Source: RGIG8748 sp045539515 | GTDB taxonomy: Bacteria; Bacillota; Clostridia; UMGS1810 | Length of the DNA stretch: 64,000 nt | NCBI GenBank assembly: GCA_045539515.1 | Contig: JAZQFN010000017.1 | Span: forward strand, 1 to 64,000 | Reading direction: 5' to 3' | Part shown: piece after piece, positions 25,449 through 33,715 of the stretch | How the letters are laid out: each line of letters begins with the position of its first letter | Position numbering within the stretch: the stretch's first letter is position 1 | Position numbers and translations under genes: made by a program | The notes under the pieces: model-generated | What the model was told of the DNA's origin: nothing | What the model saw: the letters and a program-made list of their open reading frames with translations, nothing else | Databases searched by the model: none

Positions 25449-26166
25449 AATGTTATCCTTTCAAATTTTGGTTTGTCGCTGAGTTTAAAACTTTAAAAAG
25501 TTTAATCAAATATTGTTCTTTTAGGTAAAAGAACCAAAACCGCAGGGGAAAACTGCAGGTTTTTCCCCTGCACCCCTCCCCGCCGCTTTTTTAAACTTCG
25601 GGCAGAAATGAAACTCAATTTATGAAAAATGCCGCCGCTTGCGGAGGCGGCGAATCACGCCGCTGTCCTCGCTAAATCAAGCGGAAATAATGAAACGGAT
25701 TTTTCTTCCGCTTGATTTACGGCATTTTACATAAATTTTCGTTCTGTCTGCCAACGAAGTTCAAAAGATGCGGTTTTTACTGCACCATAGCTTTAAATCT
25801 CATTGTTAATAAAAGTGGGGCACGTTGCTGTGGTGAGGTTTTCTCCGCATTGGATTAATGACGTAGCAAACAAAACGAAGTTTTGAAAAAAACAATGCAA
25901 ATCCGGCATGGAGTATATCAGTTCCTTTATTCATGTCGGATTTAGTGCGAACAGTGGCATAAATATGCCACCTTCGCAAACGGCATTGCTTTTTTAAAAA
26001 CAAGTCTTATGTTTGCAAGGAATTAATACACGCGGCGGCTCGGGGTTAAGGGGTGCCAGCTGCAGGGCACCCCTTAGGATTTGGTTCTTTGACCCCAAAG
26101 AACAAAGTTTCCTACCTTTTTAAAGGTTACTTGTGCCTTAGCGGCACCGGAGCGATAAACACCAAT
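25449..26166. other. Gene-free stretch of about 700 bp packed with hairpins
   Basis: No credible coding frame. Visible inverted repeats are GTTCTTTT/AAAAGAAC (25515-25534), GCAGGGGAAAA/TTTTCCCCTGC (25542-25571) and GCCGCC/GGCGGC (25631-25651). A nested pair is AAAATGCCG/CGGCATTTT (25626-25728) around AAATCAAGCGGAA/TTCCGCTTGATTT (25674-25718). Further right are AATCCGGCATG/CATGTCGGATT (about 25890-25943), GCGAA.GTGGCAT/ATGCCAC.TTCGC (25947-25977), AAGGGGTGCC/GGCACCCCTT (26048-26075) and GTTCTTTG/CAAAGAAC (26084-26103). Structured RNA or a decayed mobile element are both possible. Confidence 0.6.
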
Positions 26167-27348
26167 TTACCAAATACTCTTCCCTCCAAAAAGTATCACA
26201 CCAAGAGCTTCCATAAGGAAGTAATCTCCAAAGGTGGTATAGGTCATATTGCCGTTCTGATGATGAAGAATACCGGGAACGGAAGTGTCTTCATTTACAT
26301 ACTTTTCGCAAAGCTCCTCAATACTTTCCACCGCAAATTTTTGCAAATCCTCTCTGCCCATTCTTAAAAAGGCACAAGCCATAACCGCAGTTGCAGAGGT
26401 ATCCAGAGCATAAGGTGCGTTTTTAGGGTCAGTTTCATCCCATTCTGCAGGTACTCTACCGCACTTTTTTGCAGGTAAATCACAAGGCAGTCTGAAATCC
26501 CAGGGCGGAACCTTGCTTTCCTTTCCAAGAGCTTTAATATATGCATCTGCAAGTCTTTGACTTACGTCTGTGTAGGCTTTTTTATTCATATATTCGCCAA
26601 TTACCCAAAAGCCGTAGGTTGCCCATGCTGTACCTCTTGCCCACCATGAGCCGTTTGAGTATCCGCAGGTGTTACTTTCGCCCATAAGCTCTCCGGTAAT
26701 GCGGTCAAAGACAAAGGAATGTGCCACGGAATCGTCGTCACGTACAAAAAGCTTAAGGGTGGTTTCAGCGTGGTTATCTGCAATGTCCCGGTAGAACAAA
26801 TGTCCTGTTTCCTTCCACGCCCAAAGGAGAAGCGGAAGGTTCATCATACAGTCCACTATTGCCCTGCCCTCTTCGGATTCATCGTTCATCATATTCCATG
26901 AATCTATGTATTTTCCTTTAATACTGAACCTTTTTGCAAGCTCGTCTGCGGCTTTTAAGGCATCGGTTTTGTGGTCATTGTTTCCTGTGATATTGTACAT
27001 TGCAATACTGTATAGCACATACAAAAATCCCATATCGTGAATGCTGTTTAAGGGGGTGTCAAAGACCTTGCTTCTGTAGAACTCTTCAAACTGCTCTGCC
27101 CACATAAGATAATCCTTATTCCCTGTGGTTTTGTAGTACAATGGTGCAAGCCCTGTTACAAAAGAAGTTGTCCAGTTGTAACGTGTATTTAAGTCACAGC
27201 CTTTTTCGGCATTATAGAACATACCGTCTTCGCAGGCGGTAAGCTCATAGGGCATACCATTCATATGGGACATATGAATCTTGAATTTTTGGAGTGCTGT
27301 TTTATATACTTTTTCAAATAATTCTCTTTGTTTTAAAGTCAAATTCAT
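26167..27348 (-). CDS. GH88 unsaturated glucuronyl hydrolase
   Basis: The 393-residue alpha6/alpha6 barrel has the two catalytic aspartates of GH88, D105 (SIHDMGFLY) and D166 (AIVDCMMNLPLLLWA), and the GSWWARGTAWATYG signature. It removes the 4,5-unsaturated uronic acid left on oligosaccharides by polysaccharide lyases, and the product feeds KduI and KduD. ATG 27348 is preferred because GAGGTG lies 6 bases upstream; the GTG four codons earlier overlaps it. No signal peptide is present, so it is cytosolic. It is transcribed toward the hairpin-rich gap. Confidence 0.92.
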   Translation of the reverse strand: MNLTLKQRELFEKVYKTALQKFKIHMSHMNGMPYELTACEDGMFYNAEKGCDLNTRYNWTTSFVTGLAPLYYKTTGNKDYLMWAEQFEEFYRSKVFDTPLNSIHDMGFLYVLYSIAMYNITGNNDHKTDALKAADELAKRFSIKGKYIDSWNMMNDESEEGRAIVDCMMNLPLLLWAWKETGHLFYRDIADNHAETTLKLFVRDDDSVAHSFVFDRITGELMGESNTCGYSNGSWWARGTAWATYGFWVIGEYMNKKAYTDVSQRLADAYIKALGKESKVPPWDFRLPCDLPAKKCGRVPAEWDETDPKNAPYALDTSATAVMACAFLRMGREDLQKFAVESIEELCEKYVNEDTSVPGILHHQNGNMTYTTFGDYFLMEALGVILFGGKSIW

Positions 27349-27439
27349 TTCAAACACCTCATATTAAGTATAGCACAAACATATCACAAATCAACAACTA
27401 TGGACAATATTACAAATTTAATTTAACATCGTACAAATA

Positions 27440-27481
27440 AAAAGTGCAAAAGCTCGGTTTTATTTCCGGCTTTTGCACCTT
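27440..27481 (-). terminator. Terminator of the eutH-like gene
   Basis: AGTGCAAAAGC/GCTTTTGCACC stem with a 15-base loop. TTTTTATTTG follows on the minus strand. Confidence 0.75.
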
Positions 27482-27485
27482 AAAA

Positions 27486-28559
27486 TTATTGAGTATTTTT
27501 AATTTTCTCTTTCCGTTTAAGAAGCACATAAGCTACCACAACTGCTGCTACACCTGACACAACCTTACCCACGATTACAGGAACCACATATTTTGCATCG
27601 AAGGACATAGTAAATGCAAAATGATCTATAAGTGCAAAAGATGCCGACACCGCAAAAGCGGAATTCAGAGTGATGCCTCTGGAATCCATATCCTTTGCCA
27701 TTTCAAAGGTAGTAAGTGATGTGCCGAGAGTAGTGATAAACCCAAGGGCCGATATTTCGTTTATACCAAGCTTTTTGCCCATGAATTTAAGGGGTTTGGC
27801 AAAAACTCTTTTTATAATATACAAAACCGGAAGTGCACATATCATAATACCTACAATATACACAATGGTGCTCATACAGTTTTCCATTGTATCAATACCG
27901 GGAATAACTTTTGAACCCACCATAAAGTTTATAAATCCAAGCATAATGCCAACGATAATTACTGCCTGAACAAACCAGCCAAAGGCTTTCATGATTCTAA
28001 CGGTAATCTTTTCCCACTTGACAAGTCCAATTGTAATTATTATTGCAAAAAGAATTAGCGGAAGCTGATTTATTATAAGTGTAATAAAATTAATGCCGCA
28101 GATAAGTCCTGCAACTATGCAGCCCACAGGTATTGTAAGGATACCGCAAAGGATGCCAAGAAGAACATGCTCGTGGTTTTGCTTATTTGTCATATTAAGC
28201 GAGTAAGGAACAACAAATGCTACGGTACAGCCCATCATTGAAGACACTACAAGACCGTTAAAAGCACCTATTTCCTTATTTGTAGAAAGCTCACGTGAAA
28301 GCATTGCCGCACCTTGGTCATTGGCAAGAAGCGACGACGGAATAATTGAAAAATCAATGAAATCCGGAACAATCCATGTAAGGTGTGTAAGCCCTCTTGA
28401 TATTGCCGGCACAAGTATCATAATACCAAGCATGGCAAGAACAAGGGGACCAAACATATTTATGCCCTTTTCAAACTCATCGCCAAGCTTGAATTTACTG
28501 CCGAATATTTTGTCGATTGCCGCCAAAACAGCAAAGATAAGTAGAATTTTAATAACCAT
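27486..28559 (-). CDS. EutH-family permease
   Basis: The 357-residue polytopic membrane protein matches the ethanolamine permease family EutH segment by segment: LANDQGAAMLSREL, SSMMGCTVAFVVP, GILTIPVGCIVAGLI, then MDSRG..NSAFAVSASFALIDH and PVIVGKVVSG near the end. It is somewhat shorter than E. coli EutH (about 400 residues). ATG 28559 follows GGAGG; the promoter lies inside the longer frame. No other eut gene is in the window. It is flanked by GH88 and a hydroxyacid dehydrogenase, so the substrate may differ from ethanolamine (inference). Confidence 0.88.
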   Translation of the reverse strand: MVIKILLIFAVLAAIDKIFGSKFKLGDEFEKGINMFGPLVLAMLGIMILVPAISRGLTHLTWIVPDFIDFSIIPSSLLANDQGAAMLSRELSTNKEIGAFNGLVVSSMMGCTVAFVVPYSLNMTNKQNHEHVLLGILCGILTIPVGCIVAGLICGINFITLIINQLPLILFAIIITIGLVKWEKITVRIMKAFGWFVQAVIIVGIMLGFINFMVGSKVIPGIDTMENCMSTIVYIVGIMICALPVLYIIKRVFAKPLKFMGKKLGINEISALGFITTLGTSLTTFEMAKDMDSRGITLNSAFAVSASFALIDHFAFTMSFDAKYVVPVIVGKVVSGVAAVVVAYVLLKRKEKIKNTQ

Positions 28560-28599
28560 TTTGTCCTCCGATATCCTAAAGTGAATTTCGTCAGCTTTG

Positions 28600-28627
28600 A
28601 GTATATCATAAGAAAACAATTTGTCAA
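28600..28627 (-). promoter_or_regulatory. Promoter of the eutH-like gene
   Basis: On the minus strand TTGACA (28622-28627), 16 bp and TATACT (28600-28605), about 40 bp before the ATG. Confidence 0.7.
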
Positions 28628-28654
28628 GAATATCAAATAAATTGAGCAAAAAAA

Positions 28655-28694
28655 CAAACAAAGCGCAAAAATTTTATGTTTTGCACTTTGTTCA
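28655..28694 (-). terminator. Terminator of the hydroxyacid dehydrogenase gene
   Basis: CAAAGCGCAAAA/TTTTGCACTTTG (one mismatch) with TTTGTTTTTTT after it on the minus strand. Confidence 0.7.
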
Positions 28695-28707
28695 TTTATT
28701 ATTTATA

Positions 28708-29754
28708 TTATCTTTTTGTCATACTTAAGGCTCTTGACTCGGGAATTACATTGTCGGGGATTGTGCCGTCTTTAAGATAGTTATACACATCAAGAGTTAT
28801 GCTTTTGCCTATGTATGGATATCTGTCGGGAGTGGGACCGCCTCTGTGGTCTACCATAAGCACATTGTCCATATTCCACAAGGGGTTATCGTCTAAGGGC
28901 GGCTCGTTGGGATAGAACACATCAAGTGCCGCCTGAATACGGCCTGTTTTAAGCTCCTCTGTAAGGGCTTCTTCGTCTATAACAGCACCCCGGGCTGTGT
29001 TTACGATAAGAGCATTGTCCTTCATCATGGAAATAAGCTCTTTGTTAATCATTCCTTCTGTCTGAGCATTCCAGGCTGTATGTATGCTTATGACATCACA
29101 GGTGGAGAAAATTTCCTCCAAGGATGCCCTTGTCATATGATACTTTTCCAGCTTTTCATCTGCAATGCTTCTTGAATACACCTTGATATTGCAGTGAAAT
29201 GGCTGAAGAAGCTTTACAAAATATTCCGCAATGGCACCAAAACTCACTATACCTACAGTACGGTCATAAAGACCACGGGATTCAAAAATCTTGTGCCATG
29301 CTGCACCCTTTTCCTTGGGGAGAAGTCTTGCAGTTTCGTCAAGGCGGCGAAGCTTTGTAAGGGTGTATGCAAGAGCACCTTCTGCAACAGACTCGGAAAA
29401 CTCCCTGTCATTGGCACCGATTACAAGGATGCCTCTTTCATAAACTTCGGGGGTTACTATGGATGCAACGCTTCCTGCCATATGGGCAATTATCTTAAGC
29501 TTGGGAGCGTGGTCCAATATTTCCTTATCCACGGTTACACTTCCCCAACAAGTAAGGAGTGCATCGCAATCGCCTATACGCTCTATAACCTCTTCCTTGG
29601 TAAAGGCTCTGCCTGTGGTGTTCCAGATTACCTCATCAAAAAGGCTCTCAATTCTTTCGATATTCTCGGGAGGAAAGAACTGAAATTCGGGCTTATTACC
29701 CTTTACTCTGCCGTTTAATATTGTCGACAAATCCGAACATACAAGTGCTTTCAT
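28708..29754 (-). CDS. D-isomer-specific 2-hydroxyacid dehydrogenase
   Basis: The 348-residue product has the two-domain D-2-hydroxyacid dehydrogenase layout: a nucleotide-binding motif near GIVSFGAIAEYFVKLL (about residue 168), NTARGAVIDEEAL (about 253) with its arginine, and a catalytic His in DHRGGPT near the C-terminus. Relatives reduce glyoxylate, hydroxypyruvate or sugar-acid analogues with NAD(P)H. It starts 5 bases after the stop of the first GH39 gene, so it is in that operon. The substrate is not known. Confidence 0.9.
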   Translation of the reverse strand: MKALVCSDLSTILNGRVKGNKPEFQFFPPENIERIESLFDEVIWNTTGRAFTKEEVIERIGDCDALLTCWGSVTVDKEILDHAPKLKIIAHMAGSVASIVTPEVYERGILVIGANDREFSESVAEGALAYTLTKLRRLDETARLLPKEKGAAWHKIFESRGLYDRTVGIVSFGAIAEYFVKLLQPFHCNIKVYSRSIADEKLEKYHMTRASLEEIFSTCDVISIHTAWNAQTEGMINKELISMMKDNALIVNTARGAVIDEEALTEELKTGRIQAALDVFYPNEPPLDDNPLWNMDNVLMVDHRGGPTPDRYPYIGKSITLDVYNYLKDGTIPDNVIPESRALSMTKR

Positions 29755-29759
29755 AATTT

Positions 29760-31073
29760 TTATATCTCCTTTATAAGTATAAAGCTGTGTACGGGAAGAT
29801 TGAAGTTAGGCTCCGATGTGGTTGCCACAAGCTCACCATCGTGGTCTTTGTCCACGCGGTAAATTTCGTACTTACCTTCTTTTCCGAAATCTACGGAAAT
29901 ATCCATTGCAGGTGTTTCGTCATCCTCACTGTAGTGGGTAACCACCGCCATTGCCTTGCCGTCTTTGTCCACACCGCAGAGAGTGTAAACATTTTCGGGT
30001 CTTTGGGTACAGGGAACGGAGGTTTCCATATCGTAGAACTTGCCGTACCAATACAGAGGATAGTAACCCTTTAATTTTTCGTAGGTGTAAAGGTCAAAGG
30101 CTCCGCAAAAAGCACCGGGTCTTGTGTCATAGTACATAAGCATATCAATGTTATCTGTATACTGCGCTTCCGATATACAGGACATGGTAAATGATGCACC
30201 CTTAAGTCCGGTAATAGCCTTGATTGAATATACAAAGTCCTTCTGCCAACCACGGACATAGTTCCATTCGTTTAAGATGCTTTCGGCATTACCGTAGCCG
30301 TGCTTTACCATAATATCATTTACTTCCTGAGCTCTTCTAAGCATATGCTCAGGTTCCTTGCAGTAAATATGCCATGAGAAGAAGTCAATGGGAACATTTC
30401 TCCTTGCCATTTCACCAAGGAACACATCGGCCCACTCTACCCTGCCGCAGATTGCTGGTCCGCCGATTTTAAGGTTGGGGAATCGCTCTTTAAGATGCTT
30501 TGCGGTGATTTCGTACATATCGTAAAACTGTGCGTATGTACCTGTCCAGGTACGTCTGTAGTCGGCATCTTCCATGTCAAGGTCAGGCTCGTTCCAGATT
30601 TCCCAATACTGAATGTTAAGGTGGTAGCCATCTGCCCAGCCCTCGTTGTAGTGCATAATGATGTGCTCGCAGATTTCTGCCCACTTTTTAAAGTCTTTCG
30701 GAACACAGATATTGTGCTTTGTAATTCTGTGGTCTATGGATTCACCAAGACGGAAGAAGGTTTCTGTTCCGGCTTCCAACGTCATAAGAATGTTTTCGTC
30801 TGTGCAGGCAAAATCGTAGGATTTGGGGTCATTTACATCGGCATCAAAATTGGGGAATATAGCCGTGATATCATGGCTGAAAGGTCCGCCGTAAACAGAG
30901 CAATACCACGAATCATGATTTCTGGAATATGGGATTCTTGCAGCCTTGTAATCATCAAAATTGCTTCTGTACTGGTCGCTTGCATGTCTTTTGTGCCAGG
31001 GACCGCCGTTAGTGGCATTTAGTACCTTGAACTTACCTGTTTTTTGGGTTAAATCAAATTTAATATCTGACAT
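29760..31073 (-). CDS. GH39-like glycosidase
   Basis: The 437-residue clan GH-A barrel has acid/base E162 in WEIWNEPD and nucleophile E269 in ILNEWN. A C-terminal beta-sandwich (about 350-437) is as in GH39 beta-xylosidases. GH39 also includes arabinofuranosidases acting on arabinogalactan side chains, so xylose is not the only option. No signal peptide. The ATG follows AAAAGGAGAG. It heads an operon with the hydroxyacid dehydrogenase. Confidence 0.82.
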   Translation of the reverse strand: MSDIKFDLTQKTGKFKVLNATNGGPWHKRHASDQYRSNFDDYKAARIPYSRNHDSWYCSVYGGPFSHDITAIFPNFDADVNDPKSYDFACTDENILMTLEAGTETFFRLGESIDHRITKHNICVPKDFKKWAEICEHIIMHYNEGWADGYHLNIQYWEIWNEPDLDMEDADYRRTWTGTYAQFYDMYEITAKHLKERFPNLKIGGPAICGRVEWADVFLGEMARRNVPIDFFSWHIYCKEPEHMLRRAQEVNDIMVKHGYGNAESILNEWNYVRGWQKDFVYSIKAITGLKGASFTMSCISEAQYTDNIDMLMYYDTRPGAFCGAFDLYTYEKLKGYYPLYWYGKFYDMETSVPCTQRPENVYTLCGVDKDGKAMAVVTHYSEDDETPAMDISVDFGKEGKYEIYRVDKDHDGELVATTSEPNFNLPVHSFILIKEI

Positions 31074-31114
31074 TTTTATCTCTCCTTTTTATAGGAAAAT
31101 GTGTCATTACATAA

Positions 31115-31142
31115 ATTATATCATACTAAAGGCAGAAATCAA
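31115..31142 (-). promoter_or_regulatory. Promoter of the first GH39 gene
   Basis: On the minus strand TTGATT (31137-31142), 16 bp and TATAAT (31115-31120). Confidence 0.6.
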
Positions 31143-31186
31143 TTTAATTATTTGCGCAAATGTATTCAAAACATAAAAAAATTATT

Positions 31187-32533
31187 CTATTTCTGTAAGC
31201 TGATATAAAGTAACTCATTTTCCTTTATGTTTATTTTAATAGAATTACCTTCAAGTGGTGTTTGGGGTACGAGCTGTACAACTTCTTTACCTCTTTCGCC
31301 ATCGGTGGTATATTTTAGTTCATATGTTGTGTAATTGCCTTTTATATCAATTGAAAGCTCTCCCGAGAACTCTCTTGATACAATCATAATACCGCCTTCC
31401 GAATCATTTTTAGCGGCAAGGATATTCAGCTTTCCTTCAATATCGCCCTCTGTTTTGACCTCATTGCCCAATCTGTAGAGTGTTCCAAAGTCTTTATATG
31501 ACTGGAATCCTGCAAAGCGTATAACTTCTTTATTGTCAAAACCAAGAGCAAAAAGATTGTTATATGTTCCTCTGGGAAATGCAGCATAATGCATAAGCAT
31601 ATCAATACAGCTTTTCTGTGAAAGAATAAGCGAAGCACCAAGGTCGGCAAAGCATCCCTTGTGATATGGCGTGTATTCTTTGAAGCAGTAAAACATATTA
31701 AATTCATTGAGTATACTTTCGCAGTTTTTTAAATCATACTCGTCAATTATATCTTTTGCATATTGTGCATGAAGATATAATTCTTCGGGAGTGTCTGCAT
31801 AGCAGTGCCACGAAAAAAAGTCGATTGGTGATTTTGTTTCTTCTGCGGTAATGTATTTTAAAAAATCGTGCATATATGGTACAAGAGTTTTAAACCACTC
31901 TGAAGGATTTTCACGGTTCATTACGTAAAAACCGCTGAAAGCGCATCCTCCCACTTTTATGCTGTCGCCAAAACATTCTTTTAAATGATTTGAGGTTACT
32001 CTGTAGAGATTGAAAAACTCTTCTTTTGTGCCTGTCCACATCTTTCCGTTATCGGGTTCATTCCATATTTCCCAATACTTGATTCCAAAGTGAAACCCGT
32101 CTGCCCAGCCCTCGTTATAATGTCTTATAATATGCTCGCAGATTTTTGCCCATTTTAAATGATCCTTGGGATTATGTACATATAGCTGTTTTTTGTAATG
32201 GTCGATAGATTCACCCAGCCTGTAAAAGGTCTCACAACCGACATCGTGGATGGCTTTTAAATATCGGTCAGTAGGTTCGAAATTATATGAGTCTTCTAAA
32301 TTCTCGTCAGCATCAAAATCAGGAAAAATACAGTGTATATTGACATATTGGTTATTGCCGTATGTTCCCTCAACATCATGAAGTCTTGCATATGGTATTC
32401 CAATTTCCGTAAATTCTTTTGTGAAATCGGCAGATAAAAAAGTCCCATTCTGTCTGGGCCCCATATTTGTTGCGTGCATGGGCTTGATTTTGTTGGTTAT
32501 CTGTTCAAAATCTGCTGAAACTATGTGTTCCAT
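31187..32533 (-). CDS. GH39-like glycosidase, tandem paralogue
   Basis: The 448-residue product shares the fold and many segments with the preceding GH39 protein, such as ETFFRLGESIDH versus ETFYRLGESIDH. Acid/base E159 is in WEIWNEPD and nucleophile E277 in ILNEFN. The active-site neighbourhood differs: R.HDVEGTYGN replaces RNHDSWYCSV. This points to a related but distinct substrate. No signal peptide. The ATG follows GGGGAGGAG. It has its own promoter, so the two GH39 genes can be controlled separately. Confidence 0.82.
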   Translation of the reverse strand: MEHIVSADFEQITNKIKPMHATNMGPRQNGTFLSADFTKEFTEIGIPYARLHDVEGTYGNNQYVNIHCIFPDFDADENLEDSYNFEPTDRYLKAIHDVGCETFYRLGESIDHYKKQLYVHNPKDHLKWAKICEHIIRHYNEGWADGFHFGIKYWEIWNEPDNGKMWTGTKEEFFNLYRVTSNHLKECFGDSIKVGGCAFSGFYVMNRENPSEWFKTLVPYMHDFLKYITAEETKSPIDFFSWHCYADTPEELYLHAQYAKDIIDEYDLKNCESILNEFNMFYCFKEYTPYHKGCFADLGASLILSQKSCIDMLMHYAAFPRGTYNNLFALGFDNKEVIRFAGFQSYKDFGTLYRLGNEVKTEGDIEGKLNILAAKNDSEGGIMIVSREFSGELSIDIKGNYTTYELKYTTDGERGKEVVQLVPQTPLEGNSIKINIKENELLYISLQK

Positions 32534-32573
32534 AATTTACTCCTCCCCTAATCTGAAATGTACTGTTGTCGAA

Positions 32574-32601
32574 ATTGTATCACAAAACCAAAAAATGTCA
32601 A
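32574..32601 (-). promoter_or_regulatory. Promoter of the second GH39 gene
   Basis: On the minus strand TTGACA (32596-32601), 16 bp and TACAAT (32574-32579). Two TTTCGAAA palindromes (32611-32618, 32622-32629) sit just upstream. Confidence 0.65.
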
Positions 32602-32670
32602 TGGAATTTCTTTCGAAAATTTTTCGAAATTAATGGATTGACACCAAAAGAACTGCCGGGCTTTGTTAAA

Positions 32671-32825
32671 TGTCATTCCGAACGTATATGAGGAATCTTC
32701 CTTGCAATGGAGCATCTCACTGGTTTGGAAGATCCTTCGACTCCACTTCGTTACGCTCAGGATGACATACATAAGTGAGTTCCTTGCTTATTATGGAGAT
32801 CCTTCAGCTACGCTTCAGGATGACA
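32671..32825 (+). repeat. Cluster of empty short repeat units
   Basis: TGTCATTCCGAACG..GGAATCTTCC..CATCTCAC is followed by two empty right-hand units, GGAAGATCCTTCG..GGATGACA and GGAGATCCTTCAGC..CAGGATGACA. No insert is present. It fills most of the gap between the GH39 and nif3 genes. Confidence 0.8.
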
Positions 32826-32886
32826 CACAGAGGATAAGTGCCTCACTTGCCAAACTCATCGATTAAACTACAATTTAAACCATAAC

Positions 32887-32912
32887 AAAAAACACCCCGT
32901 GGGGTGTTTTTT
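32887..32912 (-). terminator. Terminator of the nif3 gene
   Basis: AAAAAACACCCC-GT-GGGGTGTTTTTT, a 12-bp stem with A/T flanks. Confidence 0.85.
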
Positions 32913-32920
32913 GCTGTTTA

Positions 32921-33712
32921 TCAATATACTTTAACCACATTCTTATTAGCTTCCGATTTGATAACCTTAATGTCGGGGAAGTTTTCCTTAAACCAATTGT
33001 AAAACCACACCTTACTTATCTTCTCGCTGTCAAAGTGCATTATATCTATTATACGCATACCTCTGTCGAAAGCATCACGGTAACCGTTGTATTTTACGTC
33101 ACCGGTTATAAAGGTATCGCATCCGGCATTTATACACTCCTCCATAATTCCTGCACCTCCACCGGTATTTACAGCAAGCTTTTCCACTTTACTTTCGGGA
33201 TTGCCTGTGTATTTAAGACCGGAGGTTTCAAAAACCGTCATTACCTTATCCATTAAATCCATCATGGTGATTGGCTCTTTAAGGGTACACATTCTTCCGT
33301 ATCCGTGAACGCCCCTTTCGTCTTTGGCAACCACATCAATAACTTCAGTATCCTCCATACCAAGCATCTGTGCCATAAGGTCATTAAGTCCCCCTGCACC
33401 GGTATCAAGATTGGTATGAGCCGCATAATGAGATATGCCGTTTTCTATCATAAGACGGATTGTTCTCTGCTCGGGATTCATTTCTGTAAGACGGTTTATG
33501 GAGTGAAACATAATGGGATGATGGCTCACAATAAGGTTAGCCCCTACTTCAATAGCTTCCTCCACAACGGCAAGGTCCACATCGCAGGTGGCGAGAACCT
33601 TGGTAATATGAGCATTTCTGTCTCCTACCAAAAAGCCTACATTATCGCCATCAAAGGCAAGGGATGTGGGATACATAGCTTCAAACTTTTTTATAAATTC
33701 TTTTATTTTCAT
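32921..33712 (-). CDS. Nif3-like dinuclear metal-center protein
   Basis: The 263-residue Nif3/YqfO-family protein shows the metal-binding pattern SHHPIMF (about residues 64-70), HTNLD near 97-101, and a C-terminal MHFDSE segment. It is conserved in almost all bacteria, and its function is still debated (GTP cyclohydrolase-like fold, metal chaperone proposals). It follows trmK by 3 bases, a gene pair conserved across Firmicutes. Confidence 0.92.
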   Translation of the reverse strand: MKIKEFIKKFEAMYPTSLAFDGDNVGFLVGDRNAHITKVLATCDVDLAVVEEAIEVGANLIVSHHPIMFHSINRLTEMNPEQRTIRLMIENGISHYAAHTNLDTGAGGLNDLMAQMLGMEDTEVIDVVAKDERGVHGYGRMCTLKEPITMMDLMDKVMTVFETSGLKYTGNPESKVEKLAVNTGGGAGIMEECINAGCDTFITGDVKYNGYRDAFDRGMRIIDIMHFDSEKISKVWFYNWFKENFPDIKVIKSEANKNVVKVY

Positions 33713-33715
33713 ATT

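Noticed and set aside
25806..26003. Possible small gene on the minus strand in the hairpin-rich gap
   Set aside because: No ribosome-binding site, low-complexity basic composition, and it overlaps two strong inverted repeats.
28560..28661. N-terminal extension of the EutH-like protein
   Set aside because: TTGACA-16-TATACT lies within it, and GGAGG precedes the ATG at 28559.
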